Below, in pieces: positions 33,436 to 45,433 of a stretch of 64,000 bases of DNA. The DNA comes from Vitellaria paradoxa (lineage: Eukaryota; Streptophyta; Magnoliopsida; Ericales; Sapotaceae). A program made the position numbers and the translations under genes. Each line of letters begins with the position of its first letter. The stretch's first letter is position 1. The DNA is taken from NCBI GenBank assembly GCA_019916065.1, contig CM034237.1, positions 24,511,752-24,575,751 of the forward strand, in the 5' to 3' direction. A model generated the notes under the pieces. The model was not told the DNA's origin. It ran no database searches and worked only from the letters and a program-made list of their open reading frames with translations.

Positions 33436-36400
33436 ATGGATAAGAGTTGGATTGATTTGCCAAATAGGATGTCCCCGGAGTATGTGGAGGGGATTAATCA
33501 GTTTATTGCATTCACCAGTGCGTTTCCCAGTGGGTACATTAGTTGTCCTTGTAGGAAGTGTGCTAACCGGTATTACTATACACGGGAGGTTGTCAGAGAG
33601 CACCTGATCCGTAATGGGTTCCTGAAGCAGTATAAATTCTGGACTCTCCATGGGGAAGAGTATACCGCCTCTCGTCCGAAAGAAACCGTTGAGGTGGAGG
33701 CCGAGGTTGCAGAGGAAGCTGATCCAATGCTCGCGATGCTAGCTGATATCGCATGTGGATTGACACATGAAGACAACGGTGCCGGTATTAATCTGACGGG
33801 TGGAACTAGTCCCCGCTCGGGTGCAGATGATGAGTCATTGAGATATTTTGAAATACTCGATGATGCGCAGATAGAATTATATCCTGGATGTTAGGAGTTC
33901 AGTAAATTGTCATTTATCATTGAGTTGTTACATTTGAAGGCATTGAATCACTGGTCAGATACGTCATTTGACATGCTACTACAGTTACTCTGTAGGGTTT
34001 TACCAGCGGGAGCTAAGCTTGCAGAATTGTACTACCAGGCACGCAAGTTAACTGAGAATTTGGGATTCACATACGAAACTCTAGATGCATGTCCCAATAG
34101 TTGCATGTTGTTTCGGAATGAGAATGGCAACCTCGATACGTGTACCGTGTGTGGTGTTTCGAGATGGAAGAATGTTGGTACTATCCAAACTCGGCAGAAT
34201 CGTTTGGGTAGTTCAAATCGTGGTAAGCTTGTGGCTGCAAAGCAAGTGCGCTACTTTCCAATTAAGCCACGATTGAAGAGATTTTTCATGTCATCCAAGA
34301 TCTCTAAACTAATGACTTGGCATGCCGAGAACAGGGGGGATCATCGGAACTTATCCCATCCAACAAACTCTCCGGCGTGGAAGGATTTTGATAGAAGACA
34401 CCCTGATTTCACTGTCGATTCTCGTAGTGTACAGCTTGGTTTGGCGGCTGATGGATTTAACCCATTTTCAGGCATGACTGGGGCAACTCACAGTACGTGG
34501 CCTATACTGTTAGTTCCATATAATCTTCCACCTTGGCTGTGCATGAGGCAACCTTTTCTCATCCTATCGACATTGATTGACGGACCTAAGGGTCCCGGGG
34601 ATAAAATAGATGTTTATATGCAACCATTGATTGAAAAGCTTATTGAATTATGGACTGATGGTGTGATGACATTTGACTCAACAAGAAATGAAATGTTTAA
34701 ACTACGAGTAGCATTACTATGGACAATTAACGACTTTCTGGCGTACGCCAACTTATCTGGTTGGAGCACTAAAGGAGAGTTCGCATGTCCTTGTTGCAAT
34801 CAGAGCAAGAAGTCAACTTGGCTAAAGTATGGTAGAAAGTGGGCGTACATGGGTCATAGACGCTTCCTACCTCCGTTGCATAGGTTTAGGAAGGACAGAG
34901 TCTCGTTTGACGGCACTCGGGAGTTCGGTCCGGCACCACGAGCAATGACCGGGGTCGAATTGCTGGCCCAGATGGAGCGGGAGCAAATTCGAACAGTATA
35001 TGACTTTCAGGATCTGTTAGCCCCCCCCGCTACCATCTATTTCTGGTGCAAATAGGAACCGAACCCATAATTGGAAGAAAAAAAGTATTTTCTATGAGTT
35101 GCCCTACTGGAAAGACAACTTACTCAGGCACAACTTGGATGTCATGCACATTAAGAAGAATGTTTGCGATAATATATTGTGGACGATCCTTGGTGTTAAG
35201 GGGAAATCAAAGGATAATGCTAATGATCGACGTGATTTGCAGGAGATGGGATTGAGAACTCCATTGCACTTGCAGCCGGGAGAGTCCAACAGGGCATACA
35301 TGCCACCTGCACAGTACACCATGAGCAAGGAGGAGAAGGATGCGTTCTTGTTAATTCTGAAAGGCGTGAAGGTACCTAATGGATATTGCTCGAATATTTA
35401 GAAGCGAGTCAACATGAGCGAACGGACGTTACAGGGTTTGAAAAGTCATGACAACCACGTCCTGCTTCAACAGTTGTTGCCTATAGCAGTAAGGACATGT
35501 TTGCCTAATAATGTTGTGCAGCCGTTGATCGAGCTCAGTAATTTCTTCAGGAAGTTGTGTTACAGAGTAATCCGTACAGAAGATTTAAAGGGTCTGCAGG
35601 ACAGGATTGCTTTGACACTGTGTCATCTAGAGAAAATTTTTTCGCCGGCATTTTTTGATGTCATGGTTCACTTGACTATACACCTAACTGAAGAAGCCCA
35701 GCTTGGTGGCCCTGTCCAATTTAGGTAGATGTATCCGATCGAGCGATATATGAACACATTGAAGAGGTATGTGCGGAACAAAGCTCGACCGGAGGCATCC
35801 ATAGAGAAAGGATATTTGATGGATGAGTGCATAAATTTTTGTGCGGCATATCTAAACGATGATGTCCAAACGACTTTTAGCAGGTCGGAGCGGATAAATG
35901 AAGGCCCTATTGGGGAAGGCACGTCATTTGATCTCAACCATATCGAGTGGATCCAAGCTTATCGGTTCGTGCTCTTCAACACCCAATCAGTTGTGCCATT
36001 GACCCAGTAAGTCACGTTGTCGTAATAAAGAAAGTTAATTACATCATATTTATAATAAAAATCGTGATTATTCTCAATCCTGTTTGATTTGCATTGCAGG
36101 AGACACATAAACGAGCTGAAACAGAACATGCCTCGTGCAACAGACAATCAAATTCGAATGTCCCATTATCAATGTTTTCATGACTGGTTTAAGAACTACG
36201 TACGTGTTAAATATTTTCATATGTTTTTATATGATTTTCACATCACAATGAATTTGTGTTTAATTAATTCATGATAATTTACATTTCATAGGTATACAAT
36301 TTACGAAGTACTACGGATTCTATTTTGACCGATGAAATAAAACAGTTGGCTGATGGTCCTTACACGACAGCTCGACGTTTCACAGCTTGTGACATCAATG

Positions 36401-36896
36401 GGTTTCGATTTCGCATCAAGGAAGTAGATGATAGGCGAGCAACACAAAATAGTGGCATCGGTTGTCCATCTATTGACGGTGGTTACTATTACGGCCAACT
36501 GAATGACATTATTGAAATCGTTTACAATCGTGGTTTGAGATATTTATTATTCAAGTGTGTTTGGGCTGATCCAATTCGCGGGGTTAAAGCTGATAAGTAC
36601 CAATTTAAATTGGTCAATTTAAACAATTTGTTACATCGAGATGTACAAATAGAAGCTGAACCATACATACTGGCATCCATGGCAGAGCAAGTTTACTATG
36701 TTGGCGATCGAGCTGATCCCAACTGGCAAGTTACAGTTAAAATGTCGAGGGGGTATACCAAATCGACTGCGATGAGCCAGATATTGATCCATTCGCCCAA
36801 CAACCTCTTGACCAAGATGCAATTGTCCAACGTGATGAAGATGTTAATTGGGTTAGGGACACGGTCGAAGGAGATACGGTTGATTTACATACTTAA
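33436..36896 (+). pseudogene. TNP2-like CACTA transposase
   Basis: Starts at ATG 33436 (MDKSWIDLPNRM). Domains in order: the transposase-associated domain (about 33440-33670, with CPCRKC), the Tnp2 core (about 34060-35400, with CTVCG, WPILLVPYNLPPW and NFACPCCN-like EFACPCCN), a DUF4218 region (about 35560-35880, HLEKIFSPAFFDVM and MYPIERYM) and a DUF4216 region (about 36480-36740, YYGQLNDIIEI). Introns are 36007-36099 and 36200-36291 with GT-AG ends. Breaks: TAG at 33892, 35399 and 35726, a frameshift at the C8 run 35021-35028, and another near the G5 run at about 36750. The family cuts and pastes the element by recognising its ends. Five lesions in 3 kb mean an inactive copy. Confidence 0.88.
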
Positions 36897-37020
36897 TACA
36901 CGGTTGTATACTTTTTTATCCGAACAAGGTAGATTTTAAATTTATTTTTCTTTGTATTTGAAATTATAATAAGTTTAAATTGTGAACAGTTAGGGAGCCA
37001 TATTTGGACGTTCTAGGAAG

Positions 37021-38697
37021 ATGACTGGTCCTAGGACGATGGCTGAGCGTCTCGGGCTATCCTGTGCCGAGAGTAGCTCAGCAGATGTTGTCCCACTTTC
37101 ACTCCCTATGTCCACGCGTCCTTCAGTGATTGACACAGATGCAGGTAAAGTTCTTTAATTTTGGAATGTATCTTATCCAACAACAGTAGGTATATTCTGT
37201 TGTTTTATCATGTAACAATTTGTTTGAAACAGATTCTCCCACTCCGAGCAGGCTTTCGAGGTCTGGCAGAGGGCCCTCGAAGGGATTGCCGCAGTGGAAC
37301 TGCGGATCTCAGTGGATGACCGTTCAGTGGGATGACACGCCCCATCCGGTTGGGAAGGATGGACGGTCTTTGATTTCACAGCTCGGACATTTGGTCCGGA
37401 ATCCGATCAGATTCCCGTTGACCACCCTCGAGTGGGATCGTTTCCCAGATTCTATGCTCGAGGGTCTATGGACCGAGGTACAGATATGAAAATTTTATTT
37501 ATCTAATTGTACGTGGTTTATGTGCTGAAACTTGTAACAAATAATATTCTACAATTTGTCATTTTTAGGCCAATGTAGTTGATGTTCCTCCAGACTTCCG
37601 GGACGTTATGTTCGCCAAGTGTCGGAAGATGTGGAAGGATCATAAAAATAAGATTAAAGATAAATACTGGAAAGGTCATGAGAATGACCCTGACATCCTC
37701 CAGCGGGTCCCACCGAGCATTCTTCCCCACCAGTGGGCTGAGCTCGTCAGGTATTGGTCGAGTCCTGAGGCACAGGTGAGTAGATTGCGAGTTAATTATT
37801 TTTCCTTAAGTTTTGACGTTATCAAGCGTAAATTACAAAAAGTAATCGAAAAAAACTTAAAATAGACGGAGGCCCAGAGGAACTCGCGAAATCGAGGATT
37901 GTAGGGGCCGAGGCACAAGGAGGGGACACGACACTTTTCTCAGGTTCGCCACGAGGTAAAAACATGAGCTTATCACGCCAATAGCAACTTTTTTATTTAT
38001 CTTTTTTAATGACAGTAAATTATTAACATATAATTTACCTTTCAACAGATGACAGAGGAGGGCCTGAGGACAGATCGGATGTCCATGTGGTTGGCGACTC
38101 GACGTATTGATTCGCCGGAGGTTCAGGCTATACAGGTAACAAATTTTAATATTTTGTCCAATCAACATATAATTTAATTTTTTCTTTAGATAATATAGTT
38201 AGTTATCTTATTTTTTCTATTTCGGCTTGTTTGCATTAGGCACAGTTTAATGCACGTTTAGACGAGCTGTCGCCAGATGAGAGGGAGTCCGAAGAGAGGA
38301 GGGACGAGATATTTTTCTCCATTATCGGACGCGATGGTCATGGATACACGCTTACGCGGGGCGCAGGTATTCCACGCCGATCCGTTGCACGAGCAGAATC
38401 ATCTTCTCAGGCCAGACGTCGCGATTAAGATCTGCTGCAGACCTTTCGAGCTGAGATGGACGCGCGAGAGGCAGCACTTCGGGCCGAGATGATGGCTGAG
38501 ATGGAGAGGCACCTCTCTCAGAGTCAGAGCCATCCAGCTCCTCCTCCTCAGGTTAAAAATTTTATTTCTCGTTACTATTACTCATTAAAATTATATAAAT
38601 TTATTTATTCATGTCTTCTTAATTATCACGTTCTAATTTCATTATTATTTCATTGTAGGACCCGGATGATGGCGGATGGCCCTCTTGGACTGATTAG
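37021..38697 (+). pseudogene. Second CACTA gene, En/Spm Transposase_24-like
   Basis: Seven exons can be read with GT-AG borders: 37021-37144, 37233-37477, 37569-37775, 37866-37955, 38049-38135, 38240-38551 and 38659-38697. The start MTGPRTMAERLG is the only good Met upstream. The product has a basic, Ser/Arg-rich start, a conserved core (LEWDRFPDSMLEG, KCRKMWKDHKNKIKDKYW, WAELVRYWSSPEA) of the plant En/Spm transposase family, and a coiled-coil-like Ala/Glu/Met-rich tail (about 38450-38510). Stops: TAG in exon 4 near 37902 and TAA in exon 6 near 38426. In En/Spm the second protein binds subterminal repeats; that role here is inferred from position and family. Confidence 0.8.
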
Positions 38698-38769
38698 GAT
38701 CTATTTGTATATATTTTGATCAGTACATTTATATATATTTTTATTTTTGTATTTTGAACATTTGTATAT

Positions 38770-38775
38770 AATAAA
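38770..38775 (+). terminator. Possible polyadenylation signal
   Basis: AATAAA about 75 bases after the stop of the second CACTA gene, in AT-rich sequence where such hexamers are common by chance. Confidence 0.35.
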
Positions 38776-39114
38776 ATTTTATTTTAATTGTAATCTAATT
38801 TGATATTGTGTTTGTATATATAATCATAATTAGGAGATATGTTTTTTTTTTTTTTTTTTACTGATTTTATGAAAATTTTCATTAATTTCATGTGCAATTT
38901 AATAAATTAAATTTAATATAAATATTTATATATAAGTAATTAAATATAATAGTTATTATAAATAATTAATAACTATTAAATAAATAATCATTATAAATAA
39001 AAAATAAATTATTATTAAATCATTTTTTAAATAATTTGATTTGTAAAACAAATTATTGAGATCTTATTATAACAAAATTTAAATTATAATTATTGAGATT
39101 TTTAAATAATTATA

Positions 39115-39508
39115 ATTAGCGACCGTCGGTGGCGGTCGCTAATAGTCCATATTCGGGTCGCTAATGCAAATGGTCATAGCTCCCGCGCGAAACTTATTGC
39201 GACCGCTATTCAGTATTTCGCGACCGCTATTTACGGTCGCTATTGATTCGCGCCATTTTCGCGCCAAACAAACAGCGACCGCTTTTTCAGTATTAGTGAC
39301 CGTTATGAGCGGTCGCTAGTATCCCTACGTCTAAACTCGAGCAGTCGTAGGAGCGGTCGCAAATAATTTAGCGACCGTCTTAGCGGTCGCTAATACTTTT
39401 TAGCGACGAAGCAAATGCGACTCGTTTGACGCAGTTGCTAAGCCGTCGCTAATACTTTTAGCGACCGCTATTACACCTTTAGCGACCGTCTTAGGCGGTC
39501 GCTAGTTC
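39115..39508. repeat. CACTA right subterminal hairpin array
   Basis: At least nine copies of agcgaccg/cggtcgct, several paired as short palindromes (near 39117-39141, 39225-39242, 39299-39318, 39372-39392 and 39481-39503). More copies and less regular spacing than at the left end. Confidence 0.8.
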
Positions 39509-39525
39509 CACAATTTCTACTAGTG

Positions 39526-40960
39526 GCGAGTGCAAGGATATTAGGGAGGTGGACGTGATTCATGCTTTGAGTGAAGAGTATTTTAAGAAGGCATACTTGG
39601 AGGATCCCTTAGAGCGTACTTTAGTAAGGAGTGAAAGATGTGAAGTGTTGGGCGGAGAAAGTTGTATGAATGTTGGAGAGTTGATAGATGTGATGAAGGA
39701 TGTCATGGCAGTTAGTGGTTGGGTACTGGTGTTTGAATCTTTAGAGCCATCTTTGACCAAATCCAAGCCATCAGTAGAATGTCCTCCAAGTCCTTCTAGG
39801 AAACCATTACCGAGTGAACTTAAGTATACATTCCTAGGGGAGGGAGAAACATTCCCGGTAGTTGTGTCTGCAAGTCTAGAGAAAACACAAGAAGTGAGGT
39901 TGTTGGCAGTTTTGAGTGCCCACCGTCGAGCACTAGGTTGGACTGTGGCTGATCTTCGAGGTATTAGCCCATTAGTATGTTCTCATCATATATACCTCGA
40001 AGGTGATGCTAAACTAGTGAGGCAAATGTAACGAAGGTTAAACCCCAACATGAAGGAAGTTGTGAAAGGAGAGGTGCTTAAGTTGCTTGATGCGGGTATC
40101 ATTTACCCCATCTCTGATTCAAAGTGGGTGAGTCCCACTCAGGTGGTTCCTAAGAAGTCCGATGTCACTGTGGTTGAGAATGAGAAAGGAGAGTTAGTGC
40201 CTTAACGCACCTAAACTGGGTGGCATATGTGCATTGATTATAGGCGCTTGAATGCCGTGACTCGAAAAGACCATTTTTCACTTCCCTTTCTAGACCAGGT
40301 GCTTGAGAGAGTAGCGGGGAAGTCGTTCTATTGTTTCCTAGACAAATACTTGGGGTACAAGCAGGTTGAAATAGCACTTGAGGACCAAGAGAAGACCACT
40401 TTTACATGTCCGTTTGGTACTTTTGAGTATAGACACATGCCATTTAGGTTATGTAACGCACCTGCAACTTTTCAAAGGTATGTGATGAGCATTTTTAGTA
40501 ATATGGTCGAGCGGTTCTTGGAGGTGTTCATGGATGATTTCTCCATCTATGGAGATACATTTGATGAGTGCTTGACTAACCTTGAGAAGGTGTTAGTATG
40601 ATGTGAGGAAAGTAACTTGGTGCTAAACTAGGAAACGTGCCATTTCATTGTACAACAGGGGATTGTTTTGGGGCACATAATGTCATGTCGGGGGATTGAT
40701 GTAGACAAGGCAAAAGTGGACATCATCCAAAATTTGCCTACCCCTCGATGTATGAAGGGTGTGAGATCATTCCTTGGACATGCCAGGTTCTATTGGTGAC
40801 TCATTCAGTCCTTTAGCTTTCTTACCCGACCCCTGTGCTCATTGTTGTCCAACGATGTCCCATTTGAGTGGACAACCTCATGCCAAGAGGCATTTGACAG
40901 ACTTAAACACTTGCTCACCACCACAATCCCATTATCCAAAGCTCGAATTGGTCTCCACCA
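39526..40960 (+). pseudogene. Reverse transcriptase of A
   Basis: Resumes the frame left at 28644. N-terminal linker LPSELKYTFLGEGETFPV, then RRLNPNMKEVV and GIIYPISDSKWVSP (near 40030-40135), MCIDYRRLNAVTRKDHF near 40227, TFEYRHMPFRLCNAPATFQR near 40420 and catalytic FMDD at 40527-40538. The order is that of Athila pol. Stops at 40029, 40203, 40212 and 40599, several more near 40630-40800, and a frame change before 40970 make it inactive. Confidence 0.88.
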
Positions 40961-41410
40961 TTTGAGCGTATGTGTGATGCAAGTGATTTTGCAATGGGTG
41001 CAGTCTTAGGGCAAAGGAAAGAAGGAAAACCCTATGTCATTTGCTACGCTAGCAAGACTCTAAATGATGCTCAAAATAATTATACCACCACTGAGAAAGA
41101 GCTTCTAGTGGTAGTTTTTGCCTTAGGCAAGTTTAGGTCATATTTGGTAGGATCTCATGTCACGTTGTTTACGGACCATGAGGCCTTGAAATATCTTCTT
41201 TCCAAGCAAGAGGCCAAACCCCATCTAATTAGATGGATGCTACTCCTTCAAGAGTTTGATTTAGAAATCAAGGATAAGAAAGAAGTAGAGAACATGGTAG
41301 CTGACCATTTGTCTAGGCTACTTCGACATGGGTCCAACTCTAATGACCTACCAATTAATGAGCATTTTCCTAATAAGCACCTCATACATGTTAGCACCAA
41401 TCCCCAGTCC
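40961..41410 (+). pseudogene. RNase H of A
   Basis: Ribonuclease H with the catalytic order D-E-D visible: [14 protein letters not shown] near 40973, [14 protein letters not shown] near 41087 and [12 protein letters not shown] near 41167, with DHLSRL near 41306. This domain itself is open, but it is out of frame with both RT upstream and integrase downstream. Confidence 0.85.
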
Positions 41411-42747
41411 AATCCCCATGGTATGCAGACATTACAAATTTCTTAGTGACTGGCCAAGTACCTTCCCACTGGACAAAGGTTGATAGAGGTAAGTTCTTAC
41501 GCTATGTACGTAATTTCTTTTGGGATGAGCCTTACCTCTACAAGTATTGTCCATACCAAATTGTAAGGAGATGCATTCCTGACAATGAGATTCATAGTGT
41601 CATAGAGTTTTGTCACACTTTAGCTTGTGGAGGCCACTTCTCTTCAAAGAAAACCATCACTAAGATTCTTCAAAGTGGATTTTATTGGCCTTCCATTTTT
41701 AACGATGCACATGAATATTGCTTGAGATGTGACCGTTGCCAACACTTAGGAGCCCTATCAAAGCGTAATGAGATGCCCCAAAATCCTATCATCGTCTTAG
41801 AAAGTTTTGATTGTTGGGGGATAGATTTCATGGGCCCATTCCTTAAGTCATTTGGTTTTGAGTATATCCTGGTGGCCATAGATTATGTGTCCAAATGGGT
41901 AGAGGCCATTGCCACTCACACCAATGACCATCGAGTGGTGGTCAAATTCTTGAAAGAGCATATTTTCTCTCGTTTTAGGATGCCACGGGCAATCATTAGT
42001 GATGAGGGGAAACATTTTTGCAATCGGCCCCGTTGGTATCCTAATGCATAAGTATGGTGTGACACACAAAATGGGGACCCCCTATCACCCACAAAATAGT
42101 GGCCAAGTTGAGTTGGCAAATAGGGAGATAAAGGGTATTTGGAAAAGACCGTCAATCCCAATCACAAGGATTGGTCTTTGAGACTAGTCGATGCATTGTG
42201 GGTGTACCGGACGGCATATAAAACCATCTTGGGTATGTCTCTCTATCGCCTTGTCTTTGGCAAGGCTTGCCACCTAGCTGTTGAATTGGAACATAGAGCC
42301 TATTGGGCAATTCGGCAATTCAATGAGAGTATAAATGATGCTGGTGTTCTTAGAAAGCTTCAATTAAATGAACTTGAAGAGTTAAGGAATGATGCTTTCG
42401 AGAATGCGAAGATTACCAAGGCAAAGATGAAGGATTTGCATGATAAGCACATTCTTAGAAAATCCTTCTAGGTTGGCCAGAAAGTCCTTTTATATAATTC
42501 AAGGTTGCATCTCTTTCCCAGGAAGCTTAGGTCTAGGTGGTTGGGACCTTTTGTTATCACCGGAGTTTCGGAACATGGTGTGTGTGAAGTCTACAACCCT
42601 CGCCATGACTCTACTTTTAAGGTGAATGGCCATCGTCTTAAGCCATACTTAGAGAACTTTGTGGCTGAGATTGAGACTTGGGGCCTGTTAGATCCCCCCT
42701 CATTTGAGACAAGAGCTTGCATGACTTGTTATAAAATATTAGAGTAG
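41411..42747 (+). pseudogene. Integrase of A
   Basis: HHCC zinc region (EFCHTLACGGHFSSKKT near 41606, CLRCDRCQHLG near 41717), core blocks GIDFMGPF near 41820 (first Asp), ISDEGKHF near 41995 (second Asp; usual ISDGG has Gly to Glu) and [15 protein letters not shown] near 42093 (Glu), then the C-terminal region with [10 protein letters not shown] and HRLKPYLE to the stop at 42745. Frameshifts near 42015 and 42140 and a stop at 42469 break it. Confidence 0.87.
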
Positions 42748-42940
42748 GAGTTCACATTTTTATTTTTCACCTCTTTCTAGGTTTAGTTTAGGTTTAGGTG
42801 TAGAGTGTCTTGTTCTCCCTTTGTTTTTGAGTTGTTCATGTTTGGGGGTGTTTTAGGATGGTCTATCTTAGTTTGAGGAAGGTGTGGGGCTGAACATTAG
42901 ATATCATTCCTAATCAAGTGAGTGTTAGATGTGGGGTAAA

Positions 42941-43015
42941 GGCATGGGCGCCCAACATCATGTGCGCCAGAGACCATTGGGCACCCAAGGGCTCACTGCG
43001 TGCACCCAAGGTTAG
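42941..43015. repeat. Stanza phrases between pol and third ORF of A
   Basis: gggcgcccaacatc, tgcgccagag, gggcacccaaggg and gtgcacccaagg in 75 bases. It is the same kind of cluster as in the LTRs but lies in the internal region. Confidence 0.65.
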
Positions 43016-43745
43016 TCACATGACTTCCCCAAGTGAGTCACGTAAGCTGGATTGAGAAAGGGACTAGCTTTTAAAAGCTTTGACCGTTCCTTAGAGTCCC
43101 TCATTCCCTTGTTCGGGCAAAGTGAATTACAAAGGTGAGCAATCTTCTCCTTTGCCGAATCAGCTCCTCTACCATCACAAAGTTCTTCTCTACCTTGATT
43201 TCTTCTTCTTCTTAACATTTTGAAGGCTAGAGAAGCTTCTTCCACCGTGGGTCTTGTAGAAGATGGGAGGTGACCTCTAGGGTTTGAAGGGTTCTCAAAA
43301 AGGTAAGGTAGAAACACTCATTTGGGGATTTGATTGATGATTTGGGCTGAATTTTGGTGTTATTCTTGTTGAACGAGTTGGTGTGGGGGTATTCTTTGAA
43401 CTTGATTTCAAATTTCAGCTCACTTTTCATTTTGCACACCACGTGTTTGATTAAATATCCATAAGAGTTGGAGCATGAGTTTGGGGTTAGATTGAATTGC
43501 ATTGGTGTGCATCTTAAGCTAAGGAATTGTTTGAAGCATTTTGGCATATTGGGCATTGTGGTTTGGGTGGAATAATGATAAGCTGAATTTGTGCACTCCA
43601 AGTGTTTGACGAATTGCTTGTGAGACAATTAGAGTCATTGTGGGGCATTTTGCAAAGGGTAGTGGAGAGCATTGGTTTGCTTTTCAATTCTGGGAGCATA
43701 TTTCACCCTTGTCTCGTTTGCTTAGCACTTGTGTGTAGCATCTCT

Positions 43746-44900
43746 ATGGGCCGTTCTTCAAGCAAACGAAAGACACAACCTTCTCCCACCTCATCGACGG
43801 GTGATAATGATTACGTGCCTGATGAGGAACAAGAATTAGAAGATGCCGAAGAGGAAGAAATCAATGAACAATTGGATGAGGAGGAGGAGGCAAATAAGGA
43901 AGAAGAGGATGAGCTCAATTATGACCCTCATCGTTTCATTAGCAAAGATGCTCAGGATTCATTTGATTCCTATTGGAGTAAACAGGTCGTACTTTGTGAG
44001 AGAGGTATTAATTTGAATCATTTCAGTCAGGAAGACTTCAAGACTCTCATGGCTACTAGGGGTTGGACCAACGCCATGTCATTTAGGGCCACTGCTGACC
44101 CTAACCTCATCCAAGAGTTTTATGCGAATGTAATTTTGGTGGATAGTAAGAAATTGGACGAGGAATATGTTACTTCCATGGTGTGGGGGCAGTAAGTCTC
44201 AATCCGCCGGTGAACCATTCAGGCTACTCATAACCTTCTAAAAGTCCACCGCCCAAGTTATCCCTATCCTAGTGCGTAGGAGCCTCCACTTCTAGTGTTA
44301 GCACGTCATCTATTTGAAAGGGAGACACATTCATAGGGGGTGCGATGTCAGTTCCCTAAGAACAAGTTGAGTGGCAATGTTAGAATCTTTCATGAGCTTA
44401 TTTGTTCCAAAGTCTTACCTATTGCCAATGATAACTTCGTTAGCCCTAATCGAGCTTGTTTGATGTATACTATGACCATTAGGATTTCTATTGACTTAGC
44501 ATCCTTGATGATGACTGCGATGAGAGTAAGGGTGCAATAGACTAAGTGCCCTCATAGTTTGCCACTTGCTGGGCTAATCATGTAGATTTTGGAGAAACAT
44601 CAAGTTTCCATCGAGGCTCAGTTTCGGATAGTTTGGCCATTGGCGATGCTGTCAAGCTCCACACGTGCACGGAGCTTAGCTCAGTCGCAGCATCAGAGCA
44701 CTTCTACGGTCACTTCTTTTACTACACTTCCAGTGCACTGTCTAGTGGTTCCATGCTTCGGTCTGATATTCACTTGCTGGGGGTACGACTGGATGCTATA
44801 GAGGCTCAGCAGCGAGAGTAGCGTGGTATCCTCGAGTCGATTCTTGCTGCTGTTCGACCACCACTGCCACCACCACCACCCGTTCCACCTGAGGAGGACT
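43746..44900 (+). pseudogene. Athila third ORF, ORF1/env-like
   Basis: From ATG 43746 (MGRSSSKRKTQPSP), a basic/Ser-rich start is followed by a long Glu/Asp-rich run (near 43820-43915), then RFISKDAQDSFDSYWSK, CERGINL and LIQEFYANV (to about 44140), matching the start of the Athila ORF1-type protein found downstream of pol. A stop at 44193 and frame changes follow, after which CSKVLPIANDNFVSPNRACLMYTM-like wording (44408-44480) and a Pro-rich PLPPPPPVPP tail (near 44860) remain. In the literature this product is called env-like, but its function is unproven. No signal peptide is visible. Confidence 0.75.
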
Positions 44901-45235
44901 AGGATCACTCTAGCATTCATTTCTTTCTAGTGTGTGTGTCACTGCTTTTGAGGTAGTTTATTAGTTTAGGTCGATGTACTGATGATGTTTTGCGTGTATG
45001 ACCTAAAACTAAATTCTAGGATGTGTTATTTTGGTTTATGATGGACATGGATGTTGTACACCATTTCTTTCCTTATTTTTTTTGTTCCTTTATTTTTTTT
45101 TTATCTTGTTTCTTGTTGGTCTTGTTGCAGGATTTTGGTTATTTGCTATGGCTCTCTTGGTAATATCCTTCCTTTTTATCTTGTGTTCTACATGTTGCTT
45201 TTTCCATGGCTCTTGTTTGAGGTATTGTAGACACT

Positions 45236-45248
45236 AGGTTGGGGGGTG
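45236..45248 (+). other. Internal polypurine tract of A (copy 1)
   Basis: aggttggggggtg, nearly the same as the terminal tract at 47148-47160 (one G fewer there) and identical to B's 23107-23119. Confidence 0.6.
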
Positions 45249-45417
45249 TTCCATATTGCTTGCGGGGTGTCCTAGTGGTTGCATGTTTGGTTTACTGTGT
45301 GCGATGCTTTCAATTCTACGATGTGGGTTGTCTTTCATGCTTGTTATCATGCTCACTTTGCACACTACGGACCCACTTATGTCTCATGGTTCCCACATTG
45401 AGGACAATGTTTCGTTT

Positions 45418-45433
45418 AGGTTGGGGGGAAGAG
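45418..45433 (+). other. Internal polypurine tract of A (copy 2)
   Basis: aggttggggggaagag, the counterpart of B's 22935-22950. Confidence 0.6.

Larger units (their letters stand above)
28645..39525 (+). mobile_element. CACTA (En/Spm) DNA transposon in A
   Basis: About 10.9 kb, flanked by the 3-bp duplication GCG (28642-28644 and 39526-39528). The right end is CACTAGTAGAAATT on the minus strand; the left end reads TACTACTAGAGATT, with the first C changed to T. Both ends carry arrays of an AGCGACCG motif. It encodes a TNP2-like transposase (33436-36896) and a second En/Spm-type protein (37021-38697), both on the plus strand with introns. It interrupts A between protease and reverse transcriptase. 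Confidence 0.92.

Noticed and set aside
45031..45237. Hydrophobic 68-residue ORF as a new membrane gene
   Set aside because: It lies in T-rich 3' sequence of A, and the comparable part of B is not the same frame over its length. Only mentioned as a weak possibility for B.
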